Origin: Streptomyces pilosus
GTDB lineage: Bacteria; Actinomycetota; Actinomycetes; Streptomycetales; Streptomycetaceae
DNA: 64,000 nt
Assembly: GCF_014649835.1 (NCBI RefSeq)
Contig: NZ_BMTU01000002.1
Span: 620,001-684,000 of the forward strand
Direction of reading: 5' to 3'
Positions 53,138-62,925 of this stretch are shown here, piece after piece. Below the pieces are notes generated by a model. The model searched no databases and was not told the origin of the DNA. It saw only the letters and a program-made list of their open reading frames with translations. The position numbers were made by a program, and so were the translations under genes. The stretch's first letter is position 1, and each line of letters begins with the position of its first letter.

Positions 53138-53593
53138 TCACGCCGTTCGTGTCTGCCGGGCGGATGTCAGTACCGCGGTCAGGAAGCGACGCACCGTCTC
53201 CACCTCGCTCGTGTCGAAGTCCTCCGCGACCGCCACCACTTCGGCGATCAACGGACCGAAGAAGGACCACCCGAGTTCCATGGCCTTGTCCTCCACCTTC
53301 AGCAGCACGCGTCGCCGATCGACGGTGTCCTTGGTACGCCGGACCAGTTCGAGCCGCTCCAGCCGGTCGACCAGGGCGGTGGTGCCGGCCGAGTTCAGGC
53401 GCATCCGACGACCGAGCCATCCCGGCGTGGCGGCGATGTCGTCCCGCGCCGCATCCAGCAGATGGATCAACGCGCGTACGTCGGTCGGGTGCAGCCCGTG
53501 GCGCGCGGCGAACTCGGAGCCGAGCAGGTCGAACTCGACGGTCACCGCGCGCAGCACGTGGACCAGCTTCATGGCCGGGCTTTCGTCGTTCAT
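53138..53593 (-). CDS. MarR-family regulator
   Basis: Regulator of 151 residues. The winged helix covers about 35-105: HPTDVRALIHLLDA, then GWLGRRMRLNSAGTTALVDRLERLELV and the wing DTVDRRRVLLKV. It is divergent from an alpha/beta hydrolase gene 71 bases away, with an imperfect palindrome between them, the usual MarR arrangement. Confidence 0.85.
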   Translation of the reverse strand: MNDESPAMKLVHVLRAVTVEFDLLGSEFAARHGLHPTDVRALIHLLDAARDDIAATPGWLGRRMRLNSAGTTALVDRLERLELVRRTKDTVDRRRVLLKVEDKAMELGWSFFGPLIAEVVAVAEDFDTSEVETVRRFLTAVLTSARQTRTA

Positions 53594-53622
53594 TCACGCT
53601 CCCTGCAATCCATGCGTAACAT

Positions 53623-53655
53623 CTCTCGCTGAACGAGAATATCGCTCAACGAGAG
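53623..53655. promoter_or_regulatory. Imperfect palindrome, probable MarR operator
   Basis: The 33-base element starts CTCTCGCTGAACGAG and ends TCGCTCAACGAGAG; the two halves match in most positions as CTCTCGxTGAxCGA. It lies 30 bases from the MarR start and 9 bases from the hydrolase GTG, so one bound dimer could shut both genes. Confidence 0.6.
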
Positions 53656-53664
53656 GAACGCCTG

Positions 53665-54492
53665 GTGTCCCGGACCGCGTTCGACGTGACCTATGACGAA
53701 CTCCGCGCCCGCTGGCCGGACTCCACCGAGGATCGCGACATCGACACCCCCTACGGGCGCACCCGAGTCCACGTGTACGGTCCGGCCGACGGCACCCCGC
53801 TGGTGCTGCTGCACGGCGGTTCCGCCACAGGTCTGGTCTGGTTCGCCAACGCACCGGCTCTGGGCCGGCGCCACCGGATCCACGCCGTGGACATCCTGGG
53901 TGACGCAGGCCGCACCGTACGCGGCGGCACACCCCTGAAGACCGCCGACGACCTGACCGGCTGGCTGGACGCCCTGCTGGACGGGCTCGGCCTCGCCGCC
54001 ACGCACCTGTGCGGCCACTCCTACGGCGCCTGGCTGGCCGTCAGATACGCACTCCACGCATCCCAGCGGGTCGACCGCCTCGCACTCATCGACCCCACCC
54101 AGGTCTTCGCCGGCTTCCGTCCCCGCTACTTGCTGCGCGCCCTTCCCCTTCTCATCCGCCCCAGTCAGGCCCGCGCCGCCGCGTTCCTGGCGTGGGAGAC
54201 GGCGGGAGTTCACCCGGACGGGACCTGGCAGCGCCTGTATGCCCTGGCCGCGACCGTTCCCGGCCGCAAGCTGATCGCAGGCACCCGCCCCCGGGCAGCC
54301 GACCTCCGTATGCCCGTCCTGGTCGTGCTCGCGGAACACAGCCGCGCCCACGACGCCGGGAAGGTCGCCGACCGAGCCCGCCGGGAGCTGCCGCACAGCA
54401 AGGTGGTGGTACTGCCCGGAGCCACCCACCACTCGCTGCCTCTCACCGCGCCGCAGCAGCTGAACGAACACCTGACGGCGTTCCTGGGCTGA
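53665..54492 (+). CDS. Alpha/beta hydrolase under MarR control
   Basis: Enzyme of 275 residues, GTG start after AACGAGAGGA. TPLVLLHGGSATGLVWFANAPAL near 44-66, the nucleophile elbow LCGHSYGAWLAVRYA near 114-128, and the histidine in LPGATHHSLPL near the end. No specific substrate is evident. The divergent MarR gene and the palindrome upstream suggest induction by a small molecule. Confidence 0.8.
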   Translation: MSRTAFDVTYDELRARWPDSTEDRDIDTPYGRTRVHVYGPADGTPLVLLHGGSATGLVWFANAPALGRRHRIHAVDILGDAGRTVRGGTPLKTADDLTGWLDALLDGLGLAATHLCGHSYGAWLAVRYALHASQRVDRLALIDPTQVFAGFRPRYLLRALPLLIRPSQARAAAFLAWETAGVHPDGTWQRLYALAATVPGRKLIAGTRPRAADLRMPVLVVLAEHSRAHDAGKVADRARRELPHSKVVVLPGATHHSLPLTAPQQLNEHLTAFLG

Positions 54493-54618
54493 CGCCGTTC
54501 ACTCGGGGCCCTGACACCGTGACGCGCGGAAAAGCGGGAGCAGTTCCGGTCGCGCCCTCCTACGCTGTGGTCTTTCGTCCCTCGGCACGCCGGGCGCGCC
54601 AGGAACACAGGAGGATCG

Positions 54619-57087
<2,469 letters not shown>

Positions 57088-57322
57088 GTCGGACAGCCGG
57101 CCACGGGCAGCTCGCAGCCGGGCATGGTGCGCTCGACCGGTGCGCGGCCCGGTCCCCCCGCCGTCGGTCCGCTCCTGCCCGCTCCGGCCCGGATCGCCCG
57201 GACAGCGTGCAGGTGCGGCGGCGCTCCTCAGGCCCGTCGGCTCACCAGGACGAGGGGGAGCCGCCCGTCAGGAGTGTCCCCTCGTGCCCGGTCGTGTTCC
57301 GGGGGGTGGCTAGCCTGAGCGC

Positions 57323-58093
57323 ATGCGTGTCATCAGGGATCTGCCGGTACTGGCGGCGGGTGAGGGAGACGTGCCCTTCGTGATCCAGGGGTACAAGGAG
57401 GTCGTCTCCGCCGACACGACATGGAACGCACACTCGCATTCCTGGCACGAACTGCTGTGGAACGAGTACGGCGCGTCCACCGCGGTGGTCGGCTCCCAGG
57501 TGTGGTGCATCACGCCGACGCTGGGACTGTGGATGCCGGCAGGGCAGCTGCACGCGGCCTCCGCGGTCGCCGGGACCGTCTACCGTGCGCACTTCCTCCG
57601 GCACGGCACACAGTCGACGCTGCCGGACGTGCCGGTCGCCGTGGAGATCACGGATCTGCTCCGGCTGCTCCTGGAACGGCTGGAGGAACCCGATCTCTCG
57701 CCGCGCTCCCGGGAGGTGACCGAGGCGATGGTGATCGACGTGATGCGCCCGTCGCCCCGGGCGCTGCTGGTGCACCTGCCCATCTCCGCCCTGCTGCAGC
57801 CCATCGTGGACGCCGTGCGGGCCGATCCCTCCGACCAGCGGACGCTCGCCGGCTGGGCATCCGTGCTGGGGTGCAGCGCGCGCACGATCACCCGTGCCTT
57901 CCTGCGCGAGACGGGGATGAGCTTCGCCCGCTGGGTGGCTTCGGTGCGGGCGCAGCATGCCGTGCGTCTGCTGTCCCTCGGCTTCGACGTCGACGAGGTC
58001 GCCCACGCGGTGGGGTACCGGTCGGCCAGTGCCTTCGGGGCGGCCTTCCGGCGCACGACGGGGCTGACGCCAGGTACGTTCCGCACGCGGTGA
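57323..58093 (+). CDS. AraC-family regulator
   Basis: Regulator of 256 residues. The N-terminal cupin sensor has TWNAHSHSWHELLWNEYGAS (about 33-52) with metal- or ligand-binding histidines and GLWMPAGQLHAA. The AraC DNA-binding domain covers about 150-256: LAGWASVLGCSARTITRAFLRETGMSF (shown in part) and VDEVAHAVGYRSASAFGAAF. Its target is not evident, but the iron-box-controlled exporter operon lies just downstream on the same strand. Confidence 0.85.
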   Translation: MRVIRDLPVLAAGEGDVPFVIQGYKEVVSADTTWNAHSHSWHELLWNEYGASTAVVGSQVWCITPTLGLWMPAGQLHAASAVAGTVYRAHFLRHGTQSTLPDVPVAVEITDLLRLLLERLEEPDLSPRSREVTEAMVIDVMRPSPRALLVHLPISALLQPIVDAVRADPSDQRTLAGWASVLGCSARTITRAFLRETGMSFARWVASVRAQHAVRLLSLGFDVDEVAHAVGYRSASAFGAAFRRTTGLTPGTFRTR

Positions 58094-58192
58094 CGGTGCC
58101 GGGCCGGGGTGGGGGAGCCGGGCCGGTGAGTCGGTGACGCCCCGCCGCGGTGCGGTGTCCCGATCGCTACAAGAGCTGTCGCAAAGGCTCGA

Positions 58193-58221
58193 TTGATCGT
58201 CACATCGAGACTCCCTACGCT
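58193..58221 (+). promoter_or_regulatory. Promoter of the exporter operon
   Basis: TTGATC (58193-58198) and TACGCT (58216-58221) are separated by 17 bases, a good match to the vegetative HrdB promoter of Streptomyces. Transcription would start near 58228, inside the iron box. Confidence 0.55.
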
Positions 58222-58226
58222 GTTAC

Positions 58227-58245
58227 CAAGCCAAGGCTTACCTAA
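58227..58245 (+). promoter_or_regulatory. Iron box (DmdR/IdeR-type operator)
   Basis: The right 12 bases, AGGCTTACCTAA (58234-58245), match the IdeR/DmdR1 half-consensus AGSCTWACCTWA completely; the left half is poor, giving 13 of 19 overall. It covers the expected transcription start of the microprotein-exporter operon, so iron-loaded DmdR1 would repress it. Confidence 0.55.
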
Positions 58246-58314
58246 GTTACCCGCCGGCCCTGCTGGAGTACCTCCGGTGCCCGGCACCCCGGAACACAAG
58301 TGGAGCACCTGTCG

Positions 58315-58482
58315 ATGAGAACCCCACGTCTGCGCACGCTCGCCCTCGGAGCCGTCCCCGCCGGCATGGCCAAGGCCGACGTCGGCGACGACGACGGCGA
58401 CGGCGTGCTCCCCTGGGTCGAGAAACGCCTCAAGCAACTGGACGCCAAGACGCCGGTGCCCTTCGACGAGACCGACGGATGA
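58315..58482 (+). CDS. Microprotein preceding the exporter gene
   Basis: Protein of 55 residues. The basic start and weakly hydrophobic middle (LRTLALGAVPAGMA) are followed by an acidic VGDDDGDGVLPWVEKRL stretch and a charged end. GTGGAG precedes the ATG, and its stop overlaps the exporter start (ATGA), so it is translated with it. I recognise no family; it could be an accessory or leader peptide, or the shortened remnant of a longer protein. Confidence 0.5.
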   Translation: MRTPRLRTLALGAVPAGMAKADVGDDDGDGVLPWVEKRLKQLDAKTPVPFDETDG

Positions 58483-59783
58483 CCCCGAGATTCGCCGCCG
58501 TCCTGCCCGACCTCGCGCCCTGGCGTACCTCCCGCGACTTCCGCCTGCTGTGGGTGCAGGGCCTCATCACCTACCTCGGCAGCGTGATGGCGCTGATCGC
58601 ACTGCCGCTGCAGATCAAGGAACTGACCGGCTCACCGCTCGCGGTGGGCGCGATGGGCGCCGTCGAACTGGTGCCGCTGGTGGTCTTCGGCCTGTACGGC
58701 GGGGCTCTCGCCGATGCCGTGGACCGGCGCAAGGTCATTGTGCTCACCGAGGCGGGACTCGGCCTCCTGGCCGTCCTCCTGCTGCTGAACGCGCTGCTGC
58801 CGCGCCCCATGCTGTGGCCGCTGTACGTGGTGGCGGCCGGGGTGGCGGCACTCGCCGGGTTGCAACGCCCCGCACTGGACTCGCTGCTCGCCCGGATCGT
58901 CCCGCACGAGCAGCTTCCCGCGGCGGCGGCGCTGAACGCCCTGCGCTGGCAGGCCGGTGCGATCGCCGGACCCGCCCTCGCCGGACTCGTCGTGGCGTAC
59001 GCGGGCAACGTCCCCGCGTACGCCACCACGGTCGGCTGCTTCCTGGTCTCGGTGCTGATGTGCCGTCTGCTCTCGCCGATGCCGCCGGTCGAGCACGCGG
59101 CCAAGCCGTCGCTGCGCGGCATCATCGAAGGTGCGCGGCACGCGTGGTCGCGTCCAGTGCTCCTGGGCACCTACGCGGTGGATCTCGCGGCGATGTTCTT
59201 CGCGTTTCCCAACACCATCTTCCCGTTCCTCGCCGACGAACTCGACGCCGACTGGGCGCTGGGCCTGATGTACTCGGCGGGTGCCGTCGGCTCGTTGCTG
59301 GTGAGCCTGACCAGTGGCTGGGCCTCCCGCACCCAACGGCACGGTCTGCTGGTGGTGTTCGGCGCGGCCGGCTGGGGCCTGGCCATGGCGGCGGCCGGCT
59401 GGACGTCGAACATCTGGCTGGTCCTGGTGTGCCTGGGGCTTGCGGGTGCGGGGGACATGGTGAGCGGGCTGGGCCGTTCGACCATCTGGAACCAGACCAT
59501 CCCCGACCGGCTGCGCGGCCGGCTCGCCGGGATCGAGGTCCTCTCCTACAGTGTCGGCCCCCAGCTGGGCCAGGTCCGTGCCGGGGCGATGGCGGGGTGG
59601 ACCGGCGCCCGGCCGGCGATCTGGAGCGGCGGGCTGGCCTGCGTCGCCGCGGTGGGCCTGCTCACCGCCGCGCTGCCGGGCCTGGTCCGCTACGACGCCC
59701 GAACCGACCCGGACGCCCTGCGACGGGCCGGTGCGAGCACCGCAACCACCCCGGGACAGGAGGGCGCGGCCGTCGAAAGGTAG
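58479..59783 (+). CDS. MFS exporter, EntS-like, probably for a siderophore
   Basis: Transporter of 434 residues with 12 hydrophobic segments. It begins with FRLLWVQGLITYLGSVMALIALPLQIKELTGSPLAVG (shown in part), the typical start of the EntS/enterobactin-exporter MFS group, and has LADAVDRRKVIVLTE in the first cytoplasmic loop and DRLRGRLAGIEVLSYSVGPQLG near 345-366. The iron box in front of the operon supports siderophore efflux. No siderophore synthesis genes are in the window. Confidence 0.8.
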   Translation: MTPRFAAVLPDLAPWRTSRDFRLLWVQGLITYLGSVMALIALPLQIKELTGSPLAVGAMGAVELVPLVVFGLYGGALADAVDRRKVIVLTEAGLGLLAVLLLLNALLPRPMLWPLYVVAAGVAALAGLQRPALDSLLARIVPHEQLPAAAALNALRWQAGAIAGPALAGLVVAYAGNVPAYATTVGCFLVSVLMCRLLSPMPPVEHAAKPSLRGIIEGARHAWSRPVLLGTYAVDLAAMFFAFPNTIFPFLADELDADWALGLMYSAGAVGSLLVSLTSGWASRTQRHGLLVVFGAAGWGLAMAAAGWTSNIWLVLVCLGLAGAGDMVSGLGRSTIWNQTIPDRLRGRLAGIEVLSYSVGPQLGQVRAGAMAGWTGARPAIWSGGLACVAAVGLLTAALPGLVRYDARTDPDALRRAGASTATTPGQEGAAVER

Positions 59784-60145
59784 CTCCGCCGCACTGCTGC
59801 CACGGACGCGCCGCCCCGCACCGGCCGAAGACGCGCGTCCGAGGCGGGACCCGGCCCGGTGCCGACGCGGCCGGTCATTCCGGCGGACTGCCGAAGCCGA
59901 GGGTCCAGGTCCGGAGGACCGGCTCAAGGTGCCGGCAGGCTGCCGGCCGGGAGCCGAGCGGGACCGCCCGGCACGTGACCGCCGAGGAAGGAGGACCCGG
60001 CTGGGAATCCGGCGACCGCCCGCGGCCCCGGCCCCGCAGGCCGAGCAGTCGGTCGGCGCCGGGACCGGCGGGCTCACGCTTCGGGGCCATCGGGCGCGCC
60101 TGGTGCGTGCACGGGGGGTCGGGCGGGCTGAGGTGTGCTCGCGGG
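59784..60145. other. Intergenic region between convergent genes
   Basis: This 362-base stretch separates the 3' ends of the exporter and the methionine aminopeptidase genes. Reading leftwards, one frame ends LEPVLRTWTLGFGSPPE, which faintly recalls the C-terminus of WYL regulators, but the rest is low-complexity. I support no gene. Confidence 0.3.
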
Positions 60146-60922
60146 TCAGGCCCGCGTGGGCAGGGTGAGGATCTCGCATCCGGTGTCGGTGATGGCGACG
60201 GTGTGCTCGCTGTGCGCGGTGCGGCAGCCCGTCGCGCTGCGCAGCGTCCACCCGTCGGCATCGGTGACGAGCGCGGCGGTGTCGGCCATGACCCAGGGCT
60301 CCAGGGCCAGCAGCAGTCCGGGGCGGAGCTTGAAGCCGCGACCGGGCCGTCCGGTGTTCGCGACGTGCGGGTCCTGGTGCATGGTCGAGCCGATGCCGTG
60401 GCCGCCGAACTCGGTGTTGATGGGGTAGCCCGCCTCGCCGAGGACCGCACCGATGGCGTGGGAGACGTCGCCGACGCGCGCTCCGGGCCCGGCGGCGGCG
60501 ATGCCGGCGGCGAGTGCGCGTTCGGTCGTCTCGATCAGTGCGACGCTCTCCGCCGGCCTGGCCCTGCCCACCAGGAAGCTGATCGCCGCGTCTGCGGCGA
60601 CCCCGCCTCTGACGACGGCGAGGTCGAGAGTCAGCAGATCCCCGTCGGCCAGCCGGTAGTCGTGAGGCCGCCCGTGGAGCACTCCGTCGTTGACAGCCGT
60701 GCAGATGTAGTGCCCGAACGGGCCGCGTCCGAAGGAGGGCGCGTAGTCGACGTAGCAGGACTGCGCTCCCGCGTCGGTGATCATCTCCTTGGCCCATCGG
60801 TCGATGTCCAGCAGGTTCGTCCCGACCGCGCTGCGCCGCCTCAGTGCCTGCAGGATGTCCCCCACCAGGGCGCCGGTGCTCCTCGCGCGCTCAAGACGCG
60901 CGGGGTTCAGGATCTCGATCAT
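60146..60922 (-). CDS. map: Methionine aminopeptidase, type I
   Basis: Enzyme of 258 residues that removes the initiator methionine. All five metal ligands are present: Asp100, Asp111, His175, Glu208 and Glu239; the substrate-site His83 is in VLHGRPHDY. The segments TLDLAVVRGGVAADAAISF, GGHGIGSTMHQDP and LEPWVM follow family order. It lacks the N-terminal extension of some actinobacterial paralogues. An accessory copy on a chromosome arm may serve as a spare or inhibitor-tolerant enzyme. A palindrome lies just upstream. Confidence 0.88.
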   Translation of the reverse strand: MIEILNPARLERARSTGALVGDILQALRRRSAVGTNLLDIDRWAKEMITDAGAQSCYVDYAPSFGRGPFGHYICTAVNDGVLHGRPHDYRLADGDLLTLDLAVVRGGVAADAAISFLVGRARPAESVALIETTERALAAGIAAAGPGARVGDVSHAIGAVLGEAGYPINTEFGGHGIGSTMHQDPHVANTGRPGRGFKLRPGLLLALEPWVMADTAALVTDADGWTLRSATGCRTAHSEHTVAITDTGCEILTLPTRA

Positions 60923-60949
60923 GACGGCCTTTCGCGTGCATCCAATAAC

Positions 60950-60961
60950 TATACCGGTATA
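60950..60961. promoter_or_regulatory. TATACCGGTATA palindrome upstream of map
   Basis: A perfect 12-base palindrome flanked by AACT on both sides, 28 bases before the methionine aminopeptidase start. It is AT-rich for this genome and resembles operators of GntR-type repressors. No adjacent regulator gene is obvious. Confidence 0.45.
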
Positions 60962-61126
60962 ACTGTACCGCTCTCGCCGTGCCTCGACCGACGCCGCACC
61001 GGCACAGGAGTCGTCCCGCCGGCACCCCTCCACGGTGCGGCGCAGGACAGTGCCGGAACCCGCCGGGCGTTCGACAAGGTGCCCGAATCCGGGCTCAGCA
61101 GGACCTCTTGGTCCTAGGATCGGGCC

Positions 61127-61594
61127 ATGAGCAGGATCGACCGCGCCGGCCGGGTCATCGCGGCATCACCGGCGACTGTCTACGGAGCCCTTCTCGACCG
61201 GAAGTCGCTCGAGGCCTGGCTGCCGCCGGAGGGGATGCGCGGCCGGGTCGAGCGCTGGGATCCCAGGCCTGGCGGCGGGTTCCGGATGGTTCTCACCTAC
61301 CTCGATCCCACCGACAGCCCCGGCAAGACCTCGGCGGCGACGGATGTCGTCGACGTCGGGTTCGCCGACCTGGTGCCGGCGGAGCGTGTGGTCCAGCGGG
61401 TGGTGTTCGAGGCCGATGATCCGTCGTACGCGGGCACCATGACGATGACCTGGCACCTCGCCGCCGCCGGTGACGGGACCGAGGTGACCGTCACCGCCAC
61501 GGACGTGCCACCCGGCATCGACCGAGGGGACCACGAAGCCGGGATCGCCTCCTCGCTGGCCAACCTGGCGTCGTACGTCGAAGCGGCCGGCTGA
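61127..61594 (+). CDS. SRPBCC (AHSA1-like) protein
   Basis: Protein of 155 residues with the START-like fold of the AHSA1 group: VIAASPATVYGALLDRKSLEAWLPPEGMRG (shown in part) at the start, RWDPRPGGGFRMVLTY in the middle and a C-terminal helix HEAGIASSLANLASYVEA. These proteins form a hydrophobic ligand cavity; the ligand is unknown. It stands alone ahead of a small gene 30 bases away. Confidence 0.8.
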   Translation: MSRIDRAGRVIAASPATVYGALLDRKSLEAWLPPEGMRGRVERWDPRPGGGFRMVLTYLDPTDSPGKTSAATDVVDVGFADLVPAERVVQRVVFEADDPSYAGTMTMTWHLAAAGDGTEVTVTATDVPPGIDRGDHEAGIASSLANLASYVEAAG

Positions 61595-61624
61595 CACCGG
61601 CGGTGTGGGAAGAGGGGGATGGCG

Positions 61625-62029
61625 ATGGAAGCGGCCAAGTGGTCGGTGGACCGTGAGCGCTTGTCGAAGTGGGTTCCCGAGGGCGAGCGGATGACGGCCG
61701 GCTGCGCGGTGACGTACGGACGCACGCTGTGGGGCTTGATCCCGCGACGCGCTTCACTCTTGTTGACCGACCGTCGGGTACGAGTACTGCGTCACCGAGG
61801 CAATGACCTCCGGTACGCCATACGCGGTGTCTGGTTCGAGATGATGCGCGGCGAGGCCGAGGTGGTCTGCAGGAACCCGCGGGTGCGGGTGGAGTTCGAC
61901 AAAGGACAGGAAGTCGAACTGCGCCGGCGCGATGGCGGGGTGGAGCGCCTGCTGATCAGCCAATGGGACGCGGTGCATGCCGATGCTCTGTATGCGGCGT
62001 TCCCTCCAGGAGGCGGCGGCCCGCGGTGA
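61625..62029 (+). CDS. Small protein, possible PH-like domain
   Basis: Protein of 134 residues after AGAGGGGG. It contains RASLLLTDRRVRVLRHRGNDLRYAI (shown in part), a strand-turn-strand pattern seen in bacterial PH-like domains, followed by VRVEFDKGQEVELRR and a helix DAVHADALYAAF. Function unknown. It may be co-transcribed with the SRPBCC gene. Confidence 0.5.
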   Translation: MEAAKWSVDRERLSKWVPEGERMTAGCAVTYGRTLWGLIPRRASLLLTDRRVRVLRHRGNDLRYAIRGVWFEMMRGEAEVVCRNPRVRVEFDKGQEVELRRRDGGVERLLISQWDAVHADALYAAFPPGGGGPR

Positions 62030-62111
62030 CGCCGGTGGCTCGTGAGTCCGCCCGGACTCGCCGCCGCACTGCTACCAGCGGCTCGTCGACCTGGGCCTGG
62101 CCGACGTCGCC

Positions 62112-62372
62112 CTAGTTCCCGCCGGCGCCGGGTGGCGTCGACGGGACGGGGAGCTGGGCTCCGGGCCCGGGGTCAGGGCGGACGCTGTTGTAGTGCACGC
62201 CCGGGCCCCAGTTGTGGCGCGCGCCGGTCATGCACCACCCGCACAGAGGGCTGTCTCCGAGACCGTAGCGGTGGGTCTTGCGCCGGCACACGGCGCAGGG
62301 GCCGACCTTGTGGCCGGGGCATGTCAGGGCGGAAGGGTCGGGTTCGGTGATCGGTGGGGGAGGGATGGTCAT
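62112..62372 (-). CDS. Small zinc-ribbon-like protein
   Basis: Protein of 86 residues with CPGHKVGPCAVCRRKTHRYG (19-38) and LCGWCMTGARHNWG, that is cysteines at 19, 26, 29, 44 and 47, typical of a small zinc ribbon. The ends are proline-rich. I know no function. It lies downstream of the DUF6233 gene on the same strand. Confidence 0.5.
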   Translation of the reverse strand: MTIPPPPITEPDPSALTCPGHKVGPCAVCRRKTHRYGLGDSPLCGWCMTGARHNWGPGVHYNSVRPDPGPGAQLPVPSTPPGAGGN

Positions 62373-62451
62373 GCGCTCGGTCCTGTTCCTGGGCGATGCC
62401 TCACATATCGCCGCAAATGCAGGATATCGACCAGGCGGCGGGAGTGCCCGG

Positions 62452-62832
62452 TCAGTGCGCCGCGGTGGTGGTGAGGGCAGCGGGGTGGCTGGATAATTCG
62501 GTGATGCCGAGCGCGCTGTCGGGTCGGCAGTGCCCGCACGAGGTGAGCCCTGCGGCGAGCAGGCGGCGGGCTTCGTCCCGGTCGACGGGGCGGCGTCGCT
62601 TGCCGGCGATGTAGCAGTCGCCTGCGTGGACCTGCAGGGGTGGACGCCGGTCGCCGATGCCGAGTTCGACGATCCACTCCGGCTGGGGCGGCCGGTTGCG
62701 GCGGCCGCATTCCTCCTCCGCCTGCCGCTTGGTGAGGGCGGCGATCTTGGCGTCGATGCGCTGCAGCCACAGGGCGTGCCAGACCCGCAGGGTGTGCAGG
62801 CGGTCGAGGTCGGGCGGCAGGTCATCGAACAT
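62452..62832 (-). CDS. DUF6233-like protein
   Basis: Protein of 126 residues. DLDRLHTLRVWHALWLQRIDAKIAALTKRQAEEE (shown in part), then WIVELGIGDRRPP, HAGDCYIAGKRRRPVDRDEARRLLAAGLTSCGHCRPD match a family (DUF6233) common in Streptomyces with no known function. Its ATG overlaps a LexA-like box and it is divergent from the Y-family polymerase gene, so both may respond to DNA damage. Confidence 0.65.
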   Translation of the reverse strand: MFDDLPPDLDRLHTLRVWHALWLQRIDAKIAALTKRQAEEECGRRNRPPQPEWIVELGIGDRRPPLQVHAGDCYIAGKRRRPVDRDEARRLLAAGLTSCGHCRPDSALGITELSSHPAALTTTAAH

Positions 62833-62894
62833 GTTTTTGATTCTAGGCGCATGATCCGCAGCTGGGGCACTCGCGTGTTCGATTTTATGTTCGA
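62825..62894. promoter_or_regulatory. Two LexA-like boxes before the polymerase gene
   Basis: TCGAACATGTTTTTGA (62825-62840) matches the actinobacterial SOS box TCGAACRNRYGTTCGA in 14 of 16 positions; TCGATTTTATGTTCGA (62879-62894), read on the other strand, matches in about 13. They lie 31-100 bases upstream of the polymerase start and the first overlaps the DUF6233 start codon. LexA control of both genes is a fair prediction. Confidence 0.5.
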
Positions 62895-62925
62895 TAACGT
62901 GGGTGGTGGGAGGTGGTGGTCGTGA
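62887..62925 (+). CDS. Possible 12-codon leader ORF
   Basis: ATG 62887 opens a 12-codon frame (MFDNVGGGRWWS) whose TGA overlaps the polymerase ATG (TGATG). Translation of this leader could couple to the polymerase start. There is no clear ribosome site before it, so it may be chance. Confidence 0.2.
   Translation: MFDNVGGGRWWS

Noticed and set aside
59875..59940. WYL-regulator remnant
   Set aside because: A dozen C-terminal residues are too little evidence.
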